64,000 bases of DNA from Pseudaeromonas sharmana (lineage in GTDB: Bacteria > Pseudomonadota > Gammaproteobacteria > Enterobacterales > Aeromonadaceae). Below, piece after piece: positions 7,785-16,566 of this stretch (its first letter is position 1; the number at the start of each line of letters is the position of its first letter). The notes beneath the pieces are model-generated. The model made no database searches, was not told the DNA's origin, and saw only the letters and a program-made list of their open reading frames with translations. The DNA is taken from contig NZ_JBHSAF010000003.1 of assembly GCF_042649925.1 (NCBI RefSeq), positions 148,675-212,674 on the forward strand, in the 5' to 3' direction. A program made the position numbers and the translations under genes.

Positions 7785-8612
7785 TTATTGGGCCTGGTGA
7801 ACCTTCATCTGCGGGAAGGGGATCTCAATACCCGCTTCGTCAAATGCCAGCTTGACCCGCTCCTGCAGATCGAAGAACACCCCCCAGTAGTCGGCGGTCT
7901 TGACCCAGGGGCGAACGACCAGATCCACAGATGAGCTGTTCAGTGCGGCGACGGCGATGGTCCAGGCCGGCTCCTTGAGGATGCGCTCATCGGCAGCCAG
8001 CAAGCGTTCAAGCACCGCCTTGGCCTGCTGCAAATCGGCGCCATAGGCGATGCCGAAGGTCATGTCGACACGGCGGGTCTCCATGCGCGAGTAGTTGGTG
8101 ATGGTGCCATTGAGAATGGCGCCGTTAGGCACGACCACCATCTTGTTGTCGCCACTGGTCAGCACAGTGGTGAAGATCTGCACTGTCTGCACGACACCAG
8201 CAGTGCCTGCGACCTCAACGAACTCGCCGGCTTTCAGCGGGCGGAACAGGATCAGCAACACGCCGGCGGCAAAGTTGGACAAGGAGCCTTGCAATGCCAG
8301 ACCAACTGCCAGACCGGCGGCACCGATGACAGCCACAAAAGAGGCGGTCTGCACGCCGATACGGCTCAGGGCGGCAATGACGACGAAGGCCAGAATGGCA
8401 TACTTGACCAGGTGGCCGACAAAATCGGTGATGGTGACATCGAGATTGCGGCTCTTCATCAGCCGCACCAGACCGCCGGTGACCAGACTGGCGGCAAACC
8501 AGCCCAGCAGCAGCGTCAGCAGCGCGGCAGCAATATTGACGCTGTATTCGATGATCAGTGCCTGATTGTTGCTCAGCCAGTGGGTGGCATCGGTCAGGAT
8601 TTCGGGTTCCAT
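7785..8612 (-). CDS. mscS: Small-conductance mechanosensitive channel MscS
   Basis: 275 residues (E. coli MscS 286). Inner-membrane homoheptameric channel that opens under membrane tension to release solutes on osmotic downshock. Three membrane segments fall within the first ~125 residues; TM3 carries the Ala/Gly-packed pore helix (AAGLAVGLALQGSLSNFAAG) and is followed by the beta domain (GEFVEVAGTAGVVQ) and the C-terminal alpha/beta domain. Ribosome binding site aggag. It lies 40 nt downstream of slmA, with a GC-rich hairpin (8633-8650) lacking a T run between them, so readthrough is likely. Confidence 0.95.
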   Translation of the reverse strand: MEPEILTDATHWLSNNQALIIEYSVNIAAALLTLLLGWFAASLVTGGLVRLMKSRNLDVTITDFVGHLVKYAILAFVVIAALSRIGVQTASFVAVIGAAGLAVGLALQGSLSNFAAGVLLILFRPLKAGEFVEVAGTAGVVQTVQIFTTVLTSGDNKMVVVPNGAILNGTITNYSRMETRRVDMTFGIAYGADLQQAKAVLERLLAADERILKEPAWTIAVAALNSSSVDLVVRPWVKTADYWGVFFDLQERVKLAFDEAGIEIPFPQMKVHQAQ

Positions 8613-8652
8613 ACACTCTCCTCAGAGTTAATGCGGGAGAGGGCTCCCGCGA

Positions 8653-9264
8653 TCAGCTTTGCAGCAACTGGTTATGAATGAACTGCCACTGTACCTCAAA
8701 ATTGGCGGTGGGTGGCAAGCGGAACTGACTGCGGACAAACTGGCTCAGTCGCCCCTCGACATAGGCTAGCAGCAGATTGGCTAACTGCGCCTCATCGACA
8801 GAAAAGCCGGTCCCTTCACGGAGGCGGCGCTCGCGCAGTACCTGCTTGAGCTGGCTTTCGAGCTTGTCGAACATGTGGGTGACCCGATCGCGTAGCCGTT
8901 CGTGCTCGCCTTGCAGCGCATCGCCGGTCATGATGCGGGTGATACCGGGATTGCGTTCGGCGAACATCAGCAACAACTGCAGTATGCGTTCACAGCGCAC
9001 CAGCGTCTCCTTCTCTTCACTGAGGATCAGATTGACCCGCGACAGCAGTGTCTCCTCAATGAAGTCGATCAACCCTTCGAACATCCGTGCCTTGCTCGGA
9101 AAATGGCGATACAGCGCCGCCTCCGAGACGCCGACTTCGGCGGCCAGGCTCTTGGTGGTGATGCGTTGGCCGGCCTGATGCTCAAGCATATGTGCCAGGG
9201 CCTGCAATATCTGTTCGCGGCGATGGGGTGTGGTGGCGGTAGCAGTAGCAGCTTGCGTTGTCAT
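8653..9264 (-). CDS. slmA: Nucleoid occlusion factor SlmA
   Basis: 203 residues. TetR-fold DNA-binding protein that blocks FtsZ assembly over the chromosome. The N-terminal helix-turn-helix is at ~28-57 (RITTKSLAAEVGVSEAALYR, HFPSKARMFEGLIDFIEETL), then the SlmA C-terminal domain, including MFAERNPGITRIMTGDAL, which is diagnostic. The order coaBC-dut-slmA is conserved in gammaproteobacteria. The first ~12 residues are a Thr/Ala-rich extension. Confidence 0.96.
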   Translation of the reverse strand: MTTQAATATATTPHRREQILQALAHMLEHQAGQRITTKSLAAEVGVSEAALYRHFPSKARMFEGLIDFIEETLLSRVNLILSEEKETLVRCERILQLLLMFAERNPGITRIMTGDALQGEHERLRDRVTHMFDKLESQLKQVLRERRLREGTGFSVDEAQLANLLLAYVEGRLSQFVRSQFRLPPTANFEVQWQFIHNQLLQS

Positions 9265-9301
9265 GTTCGAGTAATCCCTTCACAAAGGTGACAAACAGGG
9301 C

Positions 9302-9330
9302 AAAACAGGGGTCTGCAACCACAGACCCCG
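9302..9330 (-). terminator. Candidate terminator between dut and slmA
   Basis: Inverted repeat ggggtctg (9308-9315) / cagacccc (9322-9329) with a 6-nt loop. Read on the minus strand it is followed by TGTTTTG, an imperfect U tract just after the dut stop, so partial termination is plausible. Confidence 0.5.
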
Positions 9331-9336
9331 CACGGC

Positions 9337-9792
9337 TTAGTGACGGCCGGACGAGCCGAAACCGCCTTCGCCGCGTTCACTGACGTCAAACTCGTCGACG
9401 ACGGTGAAGCTGGCCTGGACGACCGGCAAGAACACCAACTGGGCGATGCGTTCGCCAGGCTGAATGATGAAGCTCTGCTGACTGCGGTTCCACATCGACA
9501 CCATCAACTGCCCCTGATAGTCGGAATCGATAAGGCCGACCAGGTTGCCAAGCACGATGCCGTGCTTATGGCCGAGGCCTGAGCGCGGCAGTATGGTGGC
9601 ACACAGCCCCGGATCGGCGATGTGGATGGCCAGACCGGTCGGCAGCAGCGTGGTCGCGCCCGGTGCCAGTTCGATCGCTTCGTTCAGGCAGGCGCGCAGG
9701 TCCAGTCCGGCAGAACCTGGAGTGGCGTACTCCGGTAGCGGGAATTCGGTGCCGATACGGCTGTCGAGAATCTTCAGTTCAATCTGCTTCAT
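9337..9792 (-). CDS. dut: dUTP diphosphatase
   Basis: 151 residues, the usual length. Hydrolyses dUTP to dUMP, keeping uracil out of DNA and feeding thymidylate synthesis. All trimeric dUTPase motifs are visible: PGSAGLDLRA, LPRSGLGHKHGI, GLIDSDYQG, and the C-terminal Gly-rich arm GEGGFGSSGRH. The ATG lies inside the end of coaBC (14-nt overlap), pointing to translational coupling. Confidence 0.98.
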   Translation of the reverse strand: MKQIELKILDSRIGTEFPLPEYATPGSAGLDLRACLNEAIELAPGATTLLPTGLAIHIADPGLCATILPRSGLGHKHGIVLGNLVGLIDSDYQGQLMVSMWNRSQQSFIIQPGERIAQLVFLPVVQASFTVVDEFDVSERGEGGFGSSGRH

Positions 9793-10978
9793 GCTGGTAC
9801 TTCTTGATGATGAGAGCCATAAGGTGGCGTGCCACCTCGGTTTTTGCGGCCAGTGGCAGCGTTTGCTGTCCTCCCGGCCAGAATACGGTCAGTGCATTGT
9901 CGTCGCTGTTGAACCCTTGCCCGGCACGGGAAACATCATTGGCCGCGATCATGTCGAGCCGCTTGCGCTGTAGCTTGTCCAGTGCGTACTGCTCCACCTG
10001 CTGGGTCTCGGCGGCGAAACCGACGACAAATGGCCGGTCGGCGCGGGCCGCCACCTCGGCGATGATGTCGGGGTTGCGCGTCAGGCGTACCGTCATGTCA
10101 TCGGCCGACTTTTTGATTTTTTGAGTAAAAACTTCTTCGGCGCGGTAATCAGCCACTGCGGCACAGCCGATGAAAATCTGTTGTCCGGGCAGTTGCTGCT
10201 GTACTGCTGCCTGCATCTCCAGCGCACTTTCTACGTCAATGCGGGTGACTCCGACAGGGGTGGGGAGGGCCACTGGCCCTGCGACCAACGTGACTTTGGC
10301 GCCCAGCTCGGCAGCGGCGGCTGCCAGGGCAAATCCCATTTTTCCGGAGCTGTGATTGCTGATGAAACGCACCGGATCCAGAGGCTCGCGGGTGGGACCG
10401 GCCGTGATCAACACATGCAGGTCGAGCTCGGGACGGGCGAAGAAGCGCATGCAATGATCGACCAGGGCCAGTGGATCCAGCATGCGGCCAGGACCGACGT
10501 CGCCACAGGCCTGAATACCGGCATCCGGTCCCCAAATCTGCACTCCGCGCTGGGCGAGAGTCTGCAAATTTTGTTGCGTGGCGGCATGCAGGTACATCTG
10601 CTGGTTCATCGCCGGGGCGACGGCTACCGGTGCCGGCGTCGCGAGGCAGAGCGTTGTCAGCAGCTCATCAGCCATGCCGCAGGCCATGCGGGCGAGGACA
10701 TTCGCCGTTGCCGGAGCAACCAGTACCAGATCGGCCCATTTCGCCAGCTCGATATGATTCATGCCCAGCTCGCTGGCCGGGTCGAGGACGCCGTCAGGAA
10801 TGGCATGGCCGGAGACAGCCTGCAGGGTGAGTGGAGTAATGAAGGCACGGGCCGAGTCGGTCATCACGACGCGCACTTCGGCGCCCCGATCGCGCAAGCG
10901 GCGCACCAGTTCGGCGCTCTTATAGGCGGCAATCCCGCCGCTGACGCCTAACAGGATGCGTTTATTGAGCAATTCCAT
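9779..10978 (-). CDS. coaBC: Bifunctional phosphopantothenoylcysteine decarboxylase / phosphopantothenate-cysteine ligase
   Basis: 399 residues, close to E. coli Dfp (406). Two consecutive steps of coenzyme A synthesis. The N-terminal flavoprotein CoaC domain (LLGVSGGIAAYKSAELVRRL; catalytic His in GMNHIELAKWADL; substrate-flap Cys in IQACGDVGPGRM) spans residues ~1-185, then CoaB (VLITAGPTREPLDPVRFISN, IKKSADDMTVRLTRNPDI). ATG at 10978 is chosen by homology over an upstream extension. First gene of the coaBC-dut-slmA block; divergent from radC across ~225 bp. Confidence 0.97.
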   Translation of the reverse strand: MELLNKRILLGVSGGIAAYKSAELVRRLRDRGAEVRVVMTDSARAFITPLTLQAVSGHAIPDGVLDPASELGMNHIELAKWADLVLVAPATANVLARMACGMADELLTTLCLATPAPVAVAPAMNQQMYLHAATQQNLQTLAQRGVQIWGPDAGIQACGDVGPGRMLDPLALVDHCMRFFARPELDLHVLITAGPTREPLDPVRFISNHSSGKMGFALAAAAAELGAKVTLVAGPVALPTPVGVTRIDVESALEMQAAVQQQLPGQQIFIGCAAVADYRAEEVFTQKIKKSADDMTVRLTRNPDIIAEVAARADRPFVVGFAAETQQVEQYALDKLQRKRLDMIAANDVSRAGQGFNSDDNALTVFWPGGQQTLPLAAKTEVARHLMALIIKKYQHEAD

Positions 10979-11202
10979 AATTTTGATTTCCGGCTGCAAA
11001 GTCGAGGCGGCTGAGCATACCACATGCCATTCACGGGCGGCAGAAACCGCCATCACACCCCGGCGAGCTGGCGGAGGCGTCAAGCTGCAAGATGCGCACC
11101 GGAGAACTGCCGGCTATGACAGTCCCGAGATGGGGGCCGCCTGCTATCTTGGGGACGGCATGTGTCGTTGTGATGACAGCAAGAATCGTGCAAGGGGAGA
11201 GG

Positions 11203-11877
11203 ATGACGATACGGGACTGGCCTGCTGGCGAGCGGCCGCGGGAGAAATTGTTACACCGCGGCGCACCGGCGTTGAGTGACGCCGAGTTGCTGGCGATCCT
11301 GTTGCGCACGGGTATCCGTGGCTGTGACGTACTCGAGTTGAGCCGGCGACTGCTGCAGGAGTTTGGCTCCTTGCGTGCCTTGTTTGCCGCCGATGCCGAG
11401 CGTATTTGTGCCATTCCCGGTCTTGGCCACGCCAAATATGTGCTATTGCAGGCCGTGCTGGAGCTGGGGCGGCGCCATCTTGATGAGACGATACGCCGCG
11501 GTGAGGCGTTGACCAGTCCGACGGCGACACGGCGTTTCCTGCAGTCCCGGCTACGCGATCGGCCGCGGGAAATCTTCGCCTTGCTATTGCTCGACAGTCA
11601 GCATCGGGTGCTCTCGTTTGAAGAACTTTTTCACGGTACCCTCGACTGCGCCAGTGTCTATCCGCGGGAAGTGGTGCAGTGCGTGCTCAAATATAATGCG
11701 GCCGCGGTGATCCTCTGCCATAATCACCCGTCCGGCGTGGCTGAGCCCAGCCGGGCAGACCGCAGTCTGACCGAGCGCATCAGCGCCGCACTGGGTCTGA
11801 TAGACGTCCGGGTGCTCGATCACCTGGTGATAGGTGACGGCGAGATGGTTTCTTTTGCCGAACGTGGTTGGCTATAG
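11203..11877 (+). CDS. radC: RadC family JAB-domain protein
   Basis: 224 residues, the E. coli length. The N-terminal helix-hairpin-helix-like part (LSDAELLAILLRTGIRG, ICAIPGLGHAKYVLLQA) is followed by the JAMM metalloprotease-like domain with HNHPSG at ~173-178 and the downstream Asp in EPSRADRSLTERI. Despite its name, its role in DNA repair is not established. Strong ribosome binding site aggggagagg; the reading open further upstream (11092) is rejected for lack of conservation. rpmB follows as a separate transcription unit. Confidence 0.95.
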   Translation: MTIRDWPAGERPREKLLHRGAPALSDAELLAILLRTGIRGCDVLELSRRLLQEFGSLRALFAADAERICAIPGLGHAKYVLLQAVLELGRRHLDETIRRGEALTSPTATRRFLQSRLRDRPREIFALLLLDSQHRVLSFEELFHGTLDCASVYPREVVQCVLKYNAAAVILCHNHPSGVAEPSRADRSLTERISAALGLIDVRVLDHLVIGDGEMVSFAERGWL

Positions 11878-11899
11878 TCGATCACGGCAAGCCTTTTGC

Positions 11900-11928
11900 T
11901 TGATCTTCGCCGGCCGATGCTGTATAAA
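11900..11928 (+). promoter_or_regulatory. Sigma-70 promoter of rpmB-rpmG
   Basis: TTGATC (11900-11905), 17-nt spacer, TATAAA (11923-11928), followed by a GC-rich start region as expected for a growth-controlled ribosomal protein promoter. It lies ~85 nt upstream of rpmB. Confidence 0.75.
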
Positions 11929-12012
11929 ATGCCGCCTTCTATATGGCCCCGCAACAGGCCAGCGGGGCTGAGAAATGCTCGAGCAAAAGAAGTAAGATTT
12001 GGAGAGACTGAC

Positions 12013-12249
12013 ATGTCTAGAGTATGCCAAGTAACCGGTAAGCGTCCGGCAGTGGGTAACAACCGTTCCCACGCCAAGAACGCGACCCGTCGTCGTTTCC
12101 TGCCTAACCTGCAAACTCACCGTTTCTGGGTTGAAGGCGAGAAGCGTTTCGTCAAGCTGCGTGTTTCCACCAAGGGCATGCGCATCATTGACAAGCTGGG
12201 TATCGAAGCGGTCCTGGTGGACCTGCGTGCCCGTGGCGAAGTAGTGTAA
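12013..12249 (+). CDS. rpmB: 50S ribosomal protein L28
   Basis: 78 residues, standard length, starting MSRVCQVTGKRPAVGNNRSH. Component of the large ribosomal subunit. The ribosome binding site ggagag precedes the ATG. Followed 11 nt later by rpmG in the conserved rpmBG operon. Confidence 0.99.
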   Translation: MSRVCQVTGKRPAVGNNRSHAKNATRRRFLPNLQTHRFWVEGEKRFVKLRVSTKGMRIIDKLGIEAVLVDLRARGEVV

Positions 12250-12260
12250 GGAGATAGATC

Positions 12261-12428
12261 ATGGCTAAAGGTGTACGCGAAAAGATCCGCTTGAACTCCA
12301 GCGCCGGTACTGGTCACTTCTACACCACGACCAAGAACAAGCGCACCATGCCTGAGAAGATGGAAATCAAGAAATTTGATCCTGTCGTCCGTCAGCATGT
12401 GATCTACAAGGAAGGCAAGATCAAGTAA
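12261..12428 (+). CDS. rpmG: 50S ribosomal protein L33
   Basis: 55 residues, read directly from the DNA: starts MAKGVREKIRLNSSAGTGHF and ends HVIYKEGKIK, the full L33 length. It lacks the zinc-binding cysteines of the C+ form, so it is the zinc-independent type. Ribosome binding site taaggag upstream. Cotranscribed with rpmB and closed by the terminator at 12445-12470. Confidence 0.98.
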   Translation: MAKGVREKIRLNSSAGTGHFYTTTKNKRTMPEKMEIKKFDPVVRQHVIYKEGKIK

Positions 12429-12444
12429 TTGATCCTGCACCTTG

Positions 12445-12470
12445 AAAAACCCGGCTCTGCCGGGTTTTTT
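12445..12470 (+). terminator. Rho-independent terminator of rpmB-rpmG
   Basis: Stem cccggc / gccggg with loop tct, flanked by an A run and six T residues, 17 nt after the rpmG stop. Confidence 0.93.
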
Positions 12471-12587
12471 ATTTTCAGCGTCTGACGTTTTCATCTCTTC
12501 TGCGTCGCTGTCATGCCCTCTTCATTCCCGCCACACTCTACGGCACAATGCCGCTCTGTTATCCCGTTGTTACAAGATGAGGTTACG

Positions 12588-13400
12588 ATGCCGGAGTTAC
12601 CCGAGGTTGAAGTCAGTCGTCAAGGCATAGCGCCCTGGTTGGTCGGTCAGACCGTGACGCGTGTCGTGGTGCGCAATCCGCGCCTGCGCTGGCCAATCCC
12701 GGCTGAAATCCAGCAATTGGTGGGCTGCCCGATTGCAAGCGTTCAGCGCCGGGCCAAGTACCTGCTGCTGCGCTCGACACTGGGCACCGCGATTCTGCAT
12801 CTGGGTATGTCCGGCAAGCTGCGGGTCTTGCCAGTCGGCACGCCGGCAGAGAAACACGACCATGTCGATATTGAACTCGGCAATGGCCAGCTGTTACGAC
12901 TCAATGATCCCCGCCGTTTCGGCGCCTTGCTCTGGACCAGCGGTGATCCGCTTCATCATGGGTTACTGGCAACGCTGGGGCCTGAGCCGCTTACTGATGC
13001 CTTTGATGGTGCCTATTTGCACCAACGCAGCCGGCGCAAGCACAGCGCGATCAAACCCTGGTTGATGGATAACCACCTGGTGGTTGGTGTAGGTAACATC
13101 TACGCCAACGAGGCGCTGTTTGCTGCGGGTATAGATCCGCGTCGCGCGGCCTCGGCGTTGAGTCCGGACGAGTGCGATCGGCTGGTGCTTGAGATCAAGA
13201 CGGTGCTGGAGCGTGCCATCCGCCAGGGGGGAACGACATTGCGTGATTTTACCCGTGCTGACGGGCGGCCCGGCTACTTCGTGCAGGAGCTCCAGGTGTA
13301 TGGTCGGGCTGGTGAAGGCTGCCGGCGTTGTGGTCACCCGCTGGAGAGTCTGCGTCAGGGGCAGAGAACCACGGTCTTCTGCCCGCACTGTCAGCGCTGA
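12588..13400 (+). CDS. mutM: Formamidopyrimidine-DNA glycosylase
   Basis: 270 residues, normal size. Base-excision repair enzyme removing 8-oxoguanine and formamidopyrimidines. The catalytic N-terminal Pro and Glu (MPELPEVEV), the conserved Lys in RRAKYLLL, the H2TH segment with VGVGNIYANEALF, and a C-terminal zinc finger with Cys pairs CRRC and CPHC are all intact. ATG at 12588 is required for the N-terminal proline; preceded by gatgagg. The unrelated GT-C gene follows. Confidence 0.98.
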   Translation: MPELPEVEVSRQGIAPWLVGQTVTRVVVRNPRLRWPIPAEIQQLVGCPIASVQRRAKYLLLRSTLGTAILHLGMSGKLRVLPVGTPAEKHDHVDIELGNGQLLRLNDPRRFGALLWTSGDPLHHGLLATLGPEPLTDAFDGAYLHQRSRRKHSAIKPWLMDNHLVVGVGNIYANEALFAAGIDPRRAASALSPDECDRLVLEIKTVLERAIRQGGTTLRDFTRADGRPGYFVQELQVYGRAGEGCRRCGHPLESLRQGQRTTVFCPHCQR

Positions 13401-13536
13401 GGTGTGCGGATACGCGCGGTAATGGTTCGTTATAATCAGTATCCTGCAACTGGCTGTGCCCGTTGCGGCTGAACATGTTACAGGCTCCAAGAGGGGCTTT
13501 GTCTATCCTGTTGATTACAACTCAAGGTTTTATCCG

Positions 13537-14880
13537 TTGAACAAGAAAGAGACCTCGTTCTATCTGGCCGCACTGGTCATTGGTTTTGCGCTCTCCTGTT
13601 TATATGCGGCCCAGCAAATTCTGACGGGGGATCAGTTGCAGATGATCGCCAAGGGTTATCTGGGTGCACACCATGGTGTCTGGCTGAGCTATGGCAATGC
13701 TGCCAGTGCCATGGGCAACGTTCCGGGTTCGCTCTCGGCCTGGCTGGTTGGCGGTCCGCTGTTGCTGTGGGACTCGCCCTATGCCCCGATGTTGCTGTTG
13801 CTGGTGCTCAAGCTGATCAGCTTTTTGCTGTTTGATGATGTCATCCGCCGTGAGTTTGGTCCCCGCGGCCGGCTGCTGTTCATGGTGCTCTACTGGCTGA
13901 ACCCATGGTTTCTCTATGAGTCCATTTTGTACAATCCGGCCTATCTCTTCTTTGCCGCCGCACTGCATTTTTGGTCGGCGTACCGGATGCGGGCGCAGCC
14001 GTCGTTTATCTGTAGCCTGCTGCATGTCGTGTCCATCGGCTTTGCGATGCAGCTCCACTATTCATGGCCGTTGCTGGCAGTGATCTCCGGTTGTCTGTTC
14101 TGGCGCAAACTGATGCGTTTAAATGGCTGGGGGGTCATGGCGGGCGTGCTGTTGCTCGCGGCCTCGCTGATTCCGTATCTGCATGAGGTATTCAACCAAC
14201 CCCAGCTGGCCCGTGCCGATGCCGATACCAGCGATCGTTATATCGGTTGGGGCTTGCTGCATGTCTATCCATTGCTCAAGTCGTTGATTTACTGGCTGCG
14301 TTATGGCTCTTGGATTTTTTCCACCAAGCTGATTAACGGCACCACCTTCGACTGGCTGGGCAGCGCTGTGTGGCTGCAACAGACAGCTGTCTGGATCTGG
14401 CGCTGTGTTGTCTACCTGGCTGGAGCCGGGTCGCTGGTGCTGACGTTGCTGGCCAATCGTTATGTCTGGCGTCTGGTGCGTCCGCATCTGTCGTGGCGCT
14501 GGGCATCCCAGCCGAGTGCGGTGACGTCTCAGGTGTGGCTGGGACTGTATGTGGCGTCGGCCGTCGTGGCGATTCTGGTGTGTGCGGCGCTGGCGCCGAT
14601 AGTGTTCAGCTATTGGCATCTGATGCTGGTATTCCCATTTGCCCTGCTACCGCTGATGTTATTTAGCCACACATGGCTGGAGCGTGCCGCCCCGCAGTTT
14701 ATGCGTTATCTGGCCGCCGCCAGCATTTTCTGCCTGCTGGTCAACCTGGTGGCGGCTAACGACAGCCGCAAGTTCTCTTACCAGGCGGACTACGCCGCCC
14801 AGACTCAGGCATGGGTCAGTAGCATGACGCCGCAGGACGCGCGCAGCCGAGCGCTGACGCAAAGCTCTGAGGGAGAGTGA
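13537..14880 (+). CDS. Polytopic membrane protein, GT-C glycosyltransferase-like
   Basis: About 447 residues from the TTG at 13537 (AAGG site 9 nt upstream); a GTG at 13456 would add 27 residues, so the start is uncertain. Some 10 hydrophobic segments span the chain. The first periplasmic loop holds an acidic residue (TGDQLQM) followed by a loop of the kind found in GT-C enzymes such as ArnT and PMT, which transfer sugars from polyprenyl phosphates. Location beside coaD and the LPS core genes suggests modification of LPS or another surface glycan. This is inference; no catalytic motif is decisive. Confidence 0.6.
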   Translation: MNKKETSFYLAALVIGFALSCLYAAQQILTGDQLQMIAKGYLGAHHGVWLSYGNAASAMGNVPGSLSAWLVGGPLLLWDSPYAPMLLLLVLKLISFLLFDDVIRREFGPRGRLLFMVLYWLNPWFLYESILYNPAYLFFAAALHFWSAYRMRAQPSFICSLLHVVSIGFAMQLHYSWPLLAVISGCLFWRKLMRLNGWGVMAGVLLLAASLIPYLHEVFNQPQLARADADTSDRYIGWGLLHVYPLLKSLIYWLRYGSWIFSTKLINGTTFDWLGSAVWLQQTAVWIWRCVVYLAGAGSLVLTLLANRYVWRLVRPHLSWRWASQPSAVTSQVWLGLYVASAVVAILVCAALAPIVFSYWHLMLVFPFALLPLMLFSHTWLERAAPQFMRYLAAASIFCLLVNLVAANDSRKFSYQADYAAQTQAWVSSMTPQDARSRALTQSSEGE

Positions 14881-14926
14881 CCTTAGGGGACGAGAGAAGG
14901 GCGGGCCGCCAAGGTGTCCCGCCTGG

Positions 14927-15412
14927 TCAGCGATGGCTCAAATGCCGGTGCACTGCATCGGCAATACCTGGCGGGACAAAGCTGGCAATGTCACCGCCAT
15001 GCAACGCGACTTCCCGAACCAGCGTGGAGGAGACACAACTGAGTTCGCTGCGAGCCGGAAGAAACAACACCTCCAGTGACGGCATCAGTTGGCGATACAT
15101 GCCTGCGAGCTGGTTTTCATAATCAAAATCTGTCATCGAACGAATACCCCGGACCAGAACATTGGCGTTCTGGCTGCGAGCAAAGTCGATTAACAGACCG
15201 TCAAAACCGGCTACCCGGACGTTGCCCCATTCGCTGCAGACGACTTGTGCCAGACTGACCCGCTCCGCAAGCGCGAATAACGGCCGCTTGCCGGGGCTCA
15301 TGGCGATGGCGACGATGACCTCGTCAAACAGGCTGGCTGCGCGGGATATCAGATCCTGATGGCCGAGTGTCAGCGGGTCGAAGGTTCCGGGAAACAGCGC
15401 CCTGGTATGCAT
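14927..15412 (-). CDS. coaD: Phosphopantetheine adenylyltransferase
   Basis: 161 residues. Fourth step of coenzyme A synthesis: joins 4'-phosphopantetheine to the AMP moiety of ATP. Nucleotidyltransferase signature ALFPGTFDPLTLGH at ~4-17 and the distal RSELSCVSSTLVRE motif are intact. ATG at 15412 has AAGGA upstream and is preferred to a TTG three codons earlier. coaD is commonly found beside LPS core genes, as here. Confidence 0.97.
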   Translation of the reverse strand: MHTRALFPGTFDPLTLGHQDLISRAASLFDEVIVAIAMSPGKRPLFALAERVSLAQVVCSEWGNVRVAGFDGLLIDFARSQNANVLVRGIRSMTDFDYENQLAGMYRQLMPSLEVLFLPARSELSCVSSTLVREVALHGGDIASFVPPGIADAVHRHLSHR

Positions 15413-15519
15413 GTCAGTCAATCCTTGGCAAAAGTGCTGGCCGGATTATAGAAGCTGTGGCTTGTGAAAGGTACGGGGTTTGGCAAGAATAGCCCGATTC
15501 CGAACGAGGAGAGTGTGTG

Positions 15520-16548
15520 ATGCAACGAATACTGGTGGTGCGCAACGACAAGATTGGCGACTTCATGCTGGCCTGGCCGAGCTTTGCCATGTTGAAAGCC
15601 TCCTGCGACTGCCATGTGACCGCGCTGGTGCCGAGTTATACGGCGCCGTTGGCCAGACTCTGTCCCTGGATTGATGACGTCATCCTCGATCCGGGTGTTA
15701 ATGGGGATGTTCCGGCGCAGCGTCAGCTCAAGCAGCAGTTGCAAGCCGCGCGATTCGATGCCGCGATTGCGCTGTTTTCGAACGGCAGGAATGCCTGGCT
15801 GCTGTGGCAGGCGGGGATCCGTTACCGACTGGCACCGGCCACCAAATGGGCGCAATTTTTGTTCAATCACCGGCTAGTGCAGCGACGTTCCCGTTCGCAA
15901 AAACCGGAATTTGAGTACAACCTGGATCTGATTCGCCACTTCTTGCGTCAGCATGATGTCGCGATCGTCGAACCTGCGCCCCCCTACATGCAATTTGATG
16001 CACCTACCCTGGCGACGGTGCGCGCCAAGACAGCGGCTGACTTGGGGTTGGAGGCTGCCATGCCCTGGATGATGGTGCATGCCGGAACGGGGGGATCGGC
16101 GACAAACCTGTCGATGACGCAATATGCCGAGTTGGTGCTGGGCCTGCAGCGGCAGCACCGCATGCCCTGTGTCGTGACGGCCGGCCCCGGAGAGGAGGCG
16201 AATGCCGCCGAATTACAGGCGTTAATCCAGGCGCAGGGGGGCGAAGTGCGCGTCTACCATTCCCGTCAGGGGCTGGACTATTTTTGTCAGCTGATCGCCA
16301 ATGCGGCGCTGTTTATTGCCGGTAGCACGGGACCTCTGCACATTGCCGCTGCGCTGGATGTGCCAACCGTGGGCTTTTTCCCGGCCCGCCGCTCGGCGAC
16401 ACCGCTGCGCTGGCAGCCCTTGAATTCACGCGGGCGACATCTGGCCTTCACGCCGCCGGCGGGCAGTGATAAGGAAAAGGAGATGTCGCTGATCGCCATG
16501 CCAGAGGTTCTGCTCCGGGTGAACGACTGGCTGGCCGGTCTGCACTAA
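15520..16548 (+). CDS. Glycosyltransferase family 9 (heptosyltransferase-like), acceptor unknown
   Basis: 342 residues. N terminus MQRILVVRNDKIGDFMLAWP is the GT9 pattern, and the nucleotide-sugar binding half contains HAGTGGSATNLS and the conserved IAGSTGPLHIAAALDVPTVG. Members transfer heptose from ADP-heptose to the LPS inner core in the cytoplasm. It differs from the WaaF and WaaC candidates nearby and could add a third heptose or another sugar. The ATG at 15520 (aggagag site) is preferred to the overlapping GTG at 15517. Convergent with waaE (18-nt gap). Confidence 0.85.
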   Translation: MQRILVVRNDKIGDFMLAWPSFAMLKASCDCHVTALVPSYTAPLARLCPWIDDVILDPGVNGDVPAQRQLKQQLQAARFDAAIALFSNGRNAWLLWQAGIRYRLAPATKWAQFLFNHRLVQRRSRSQKPEFEYNLDLIRHFLRQHDVAIVEPAPPYMQFDAPTLATVRAKTAADLGLEAAMPWMMVHAGTGGSATNLSMTQYAELVLGLQRQHRMPCVVTAGPGEEANAAELQALIQAQGGEVRVYHSRQGLDYFCQLIANAALFIAGSTGPLHIAAALDVPTVGFFPARRSATPLRWQPLNSRGRHLAFTPPAGSDKEKEMSLIAMPEVLLRVNDWLAGLH

Positions 16549-16566
16549 GGCCAGCCGGCCAGGGGC

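Noticed and set aside
7554..7855. Small protein genes of ~71-79 codons
   Set aside because: No ribosome binding site, Gly/Ala/Pro-rich composition of a GC-rich random frame, and the DNA folds better as RNA.
15820..16548. Horizontal transfer of the LPS genes
   Set aside because: GC content and codon use look like the neighbouring core genes, and no integrase, IS or repeat borders are seen.
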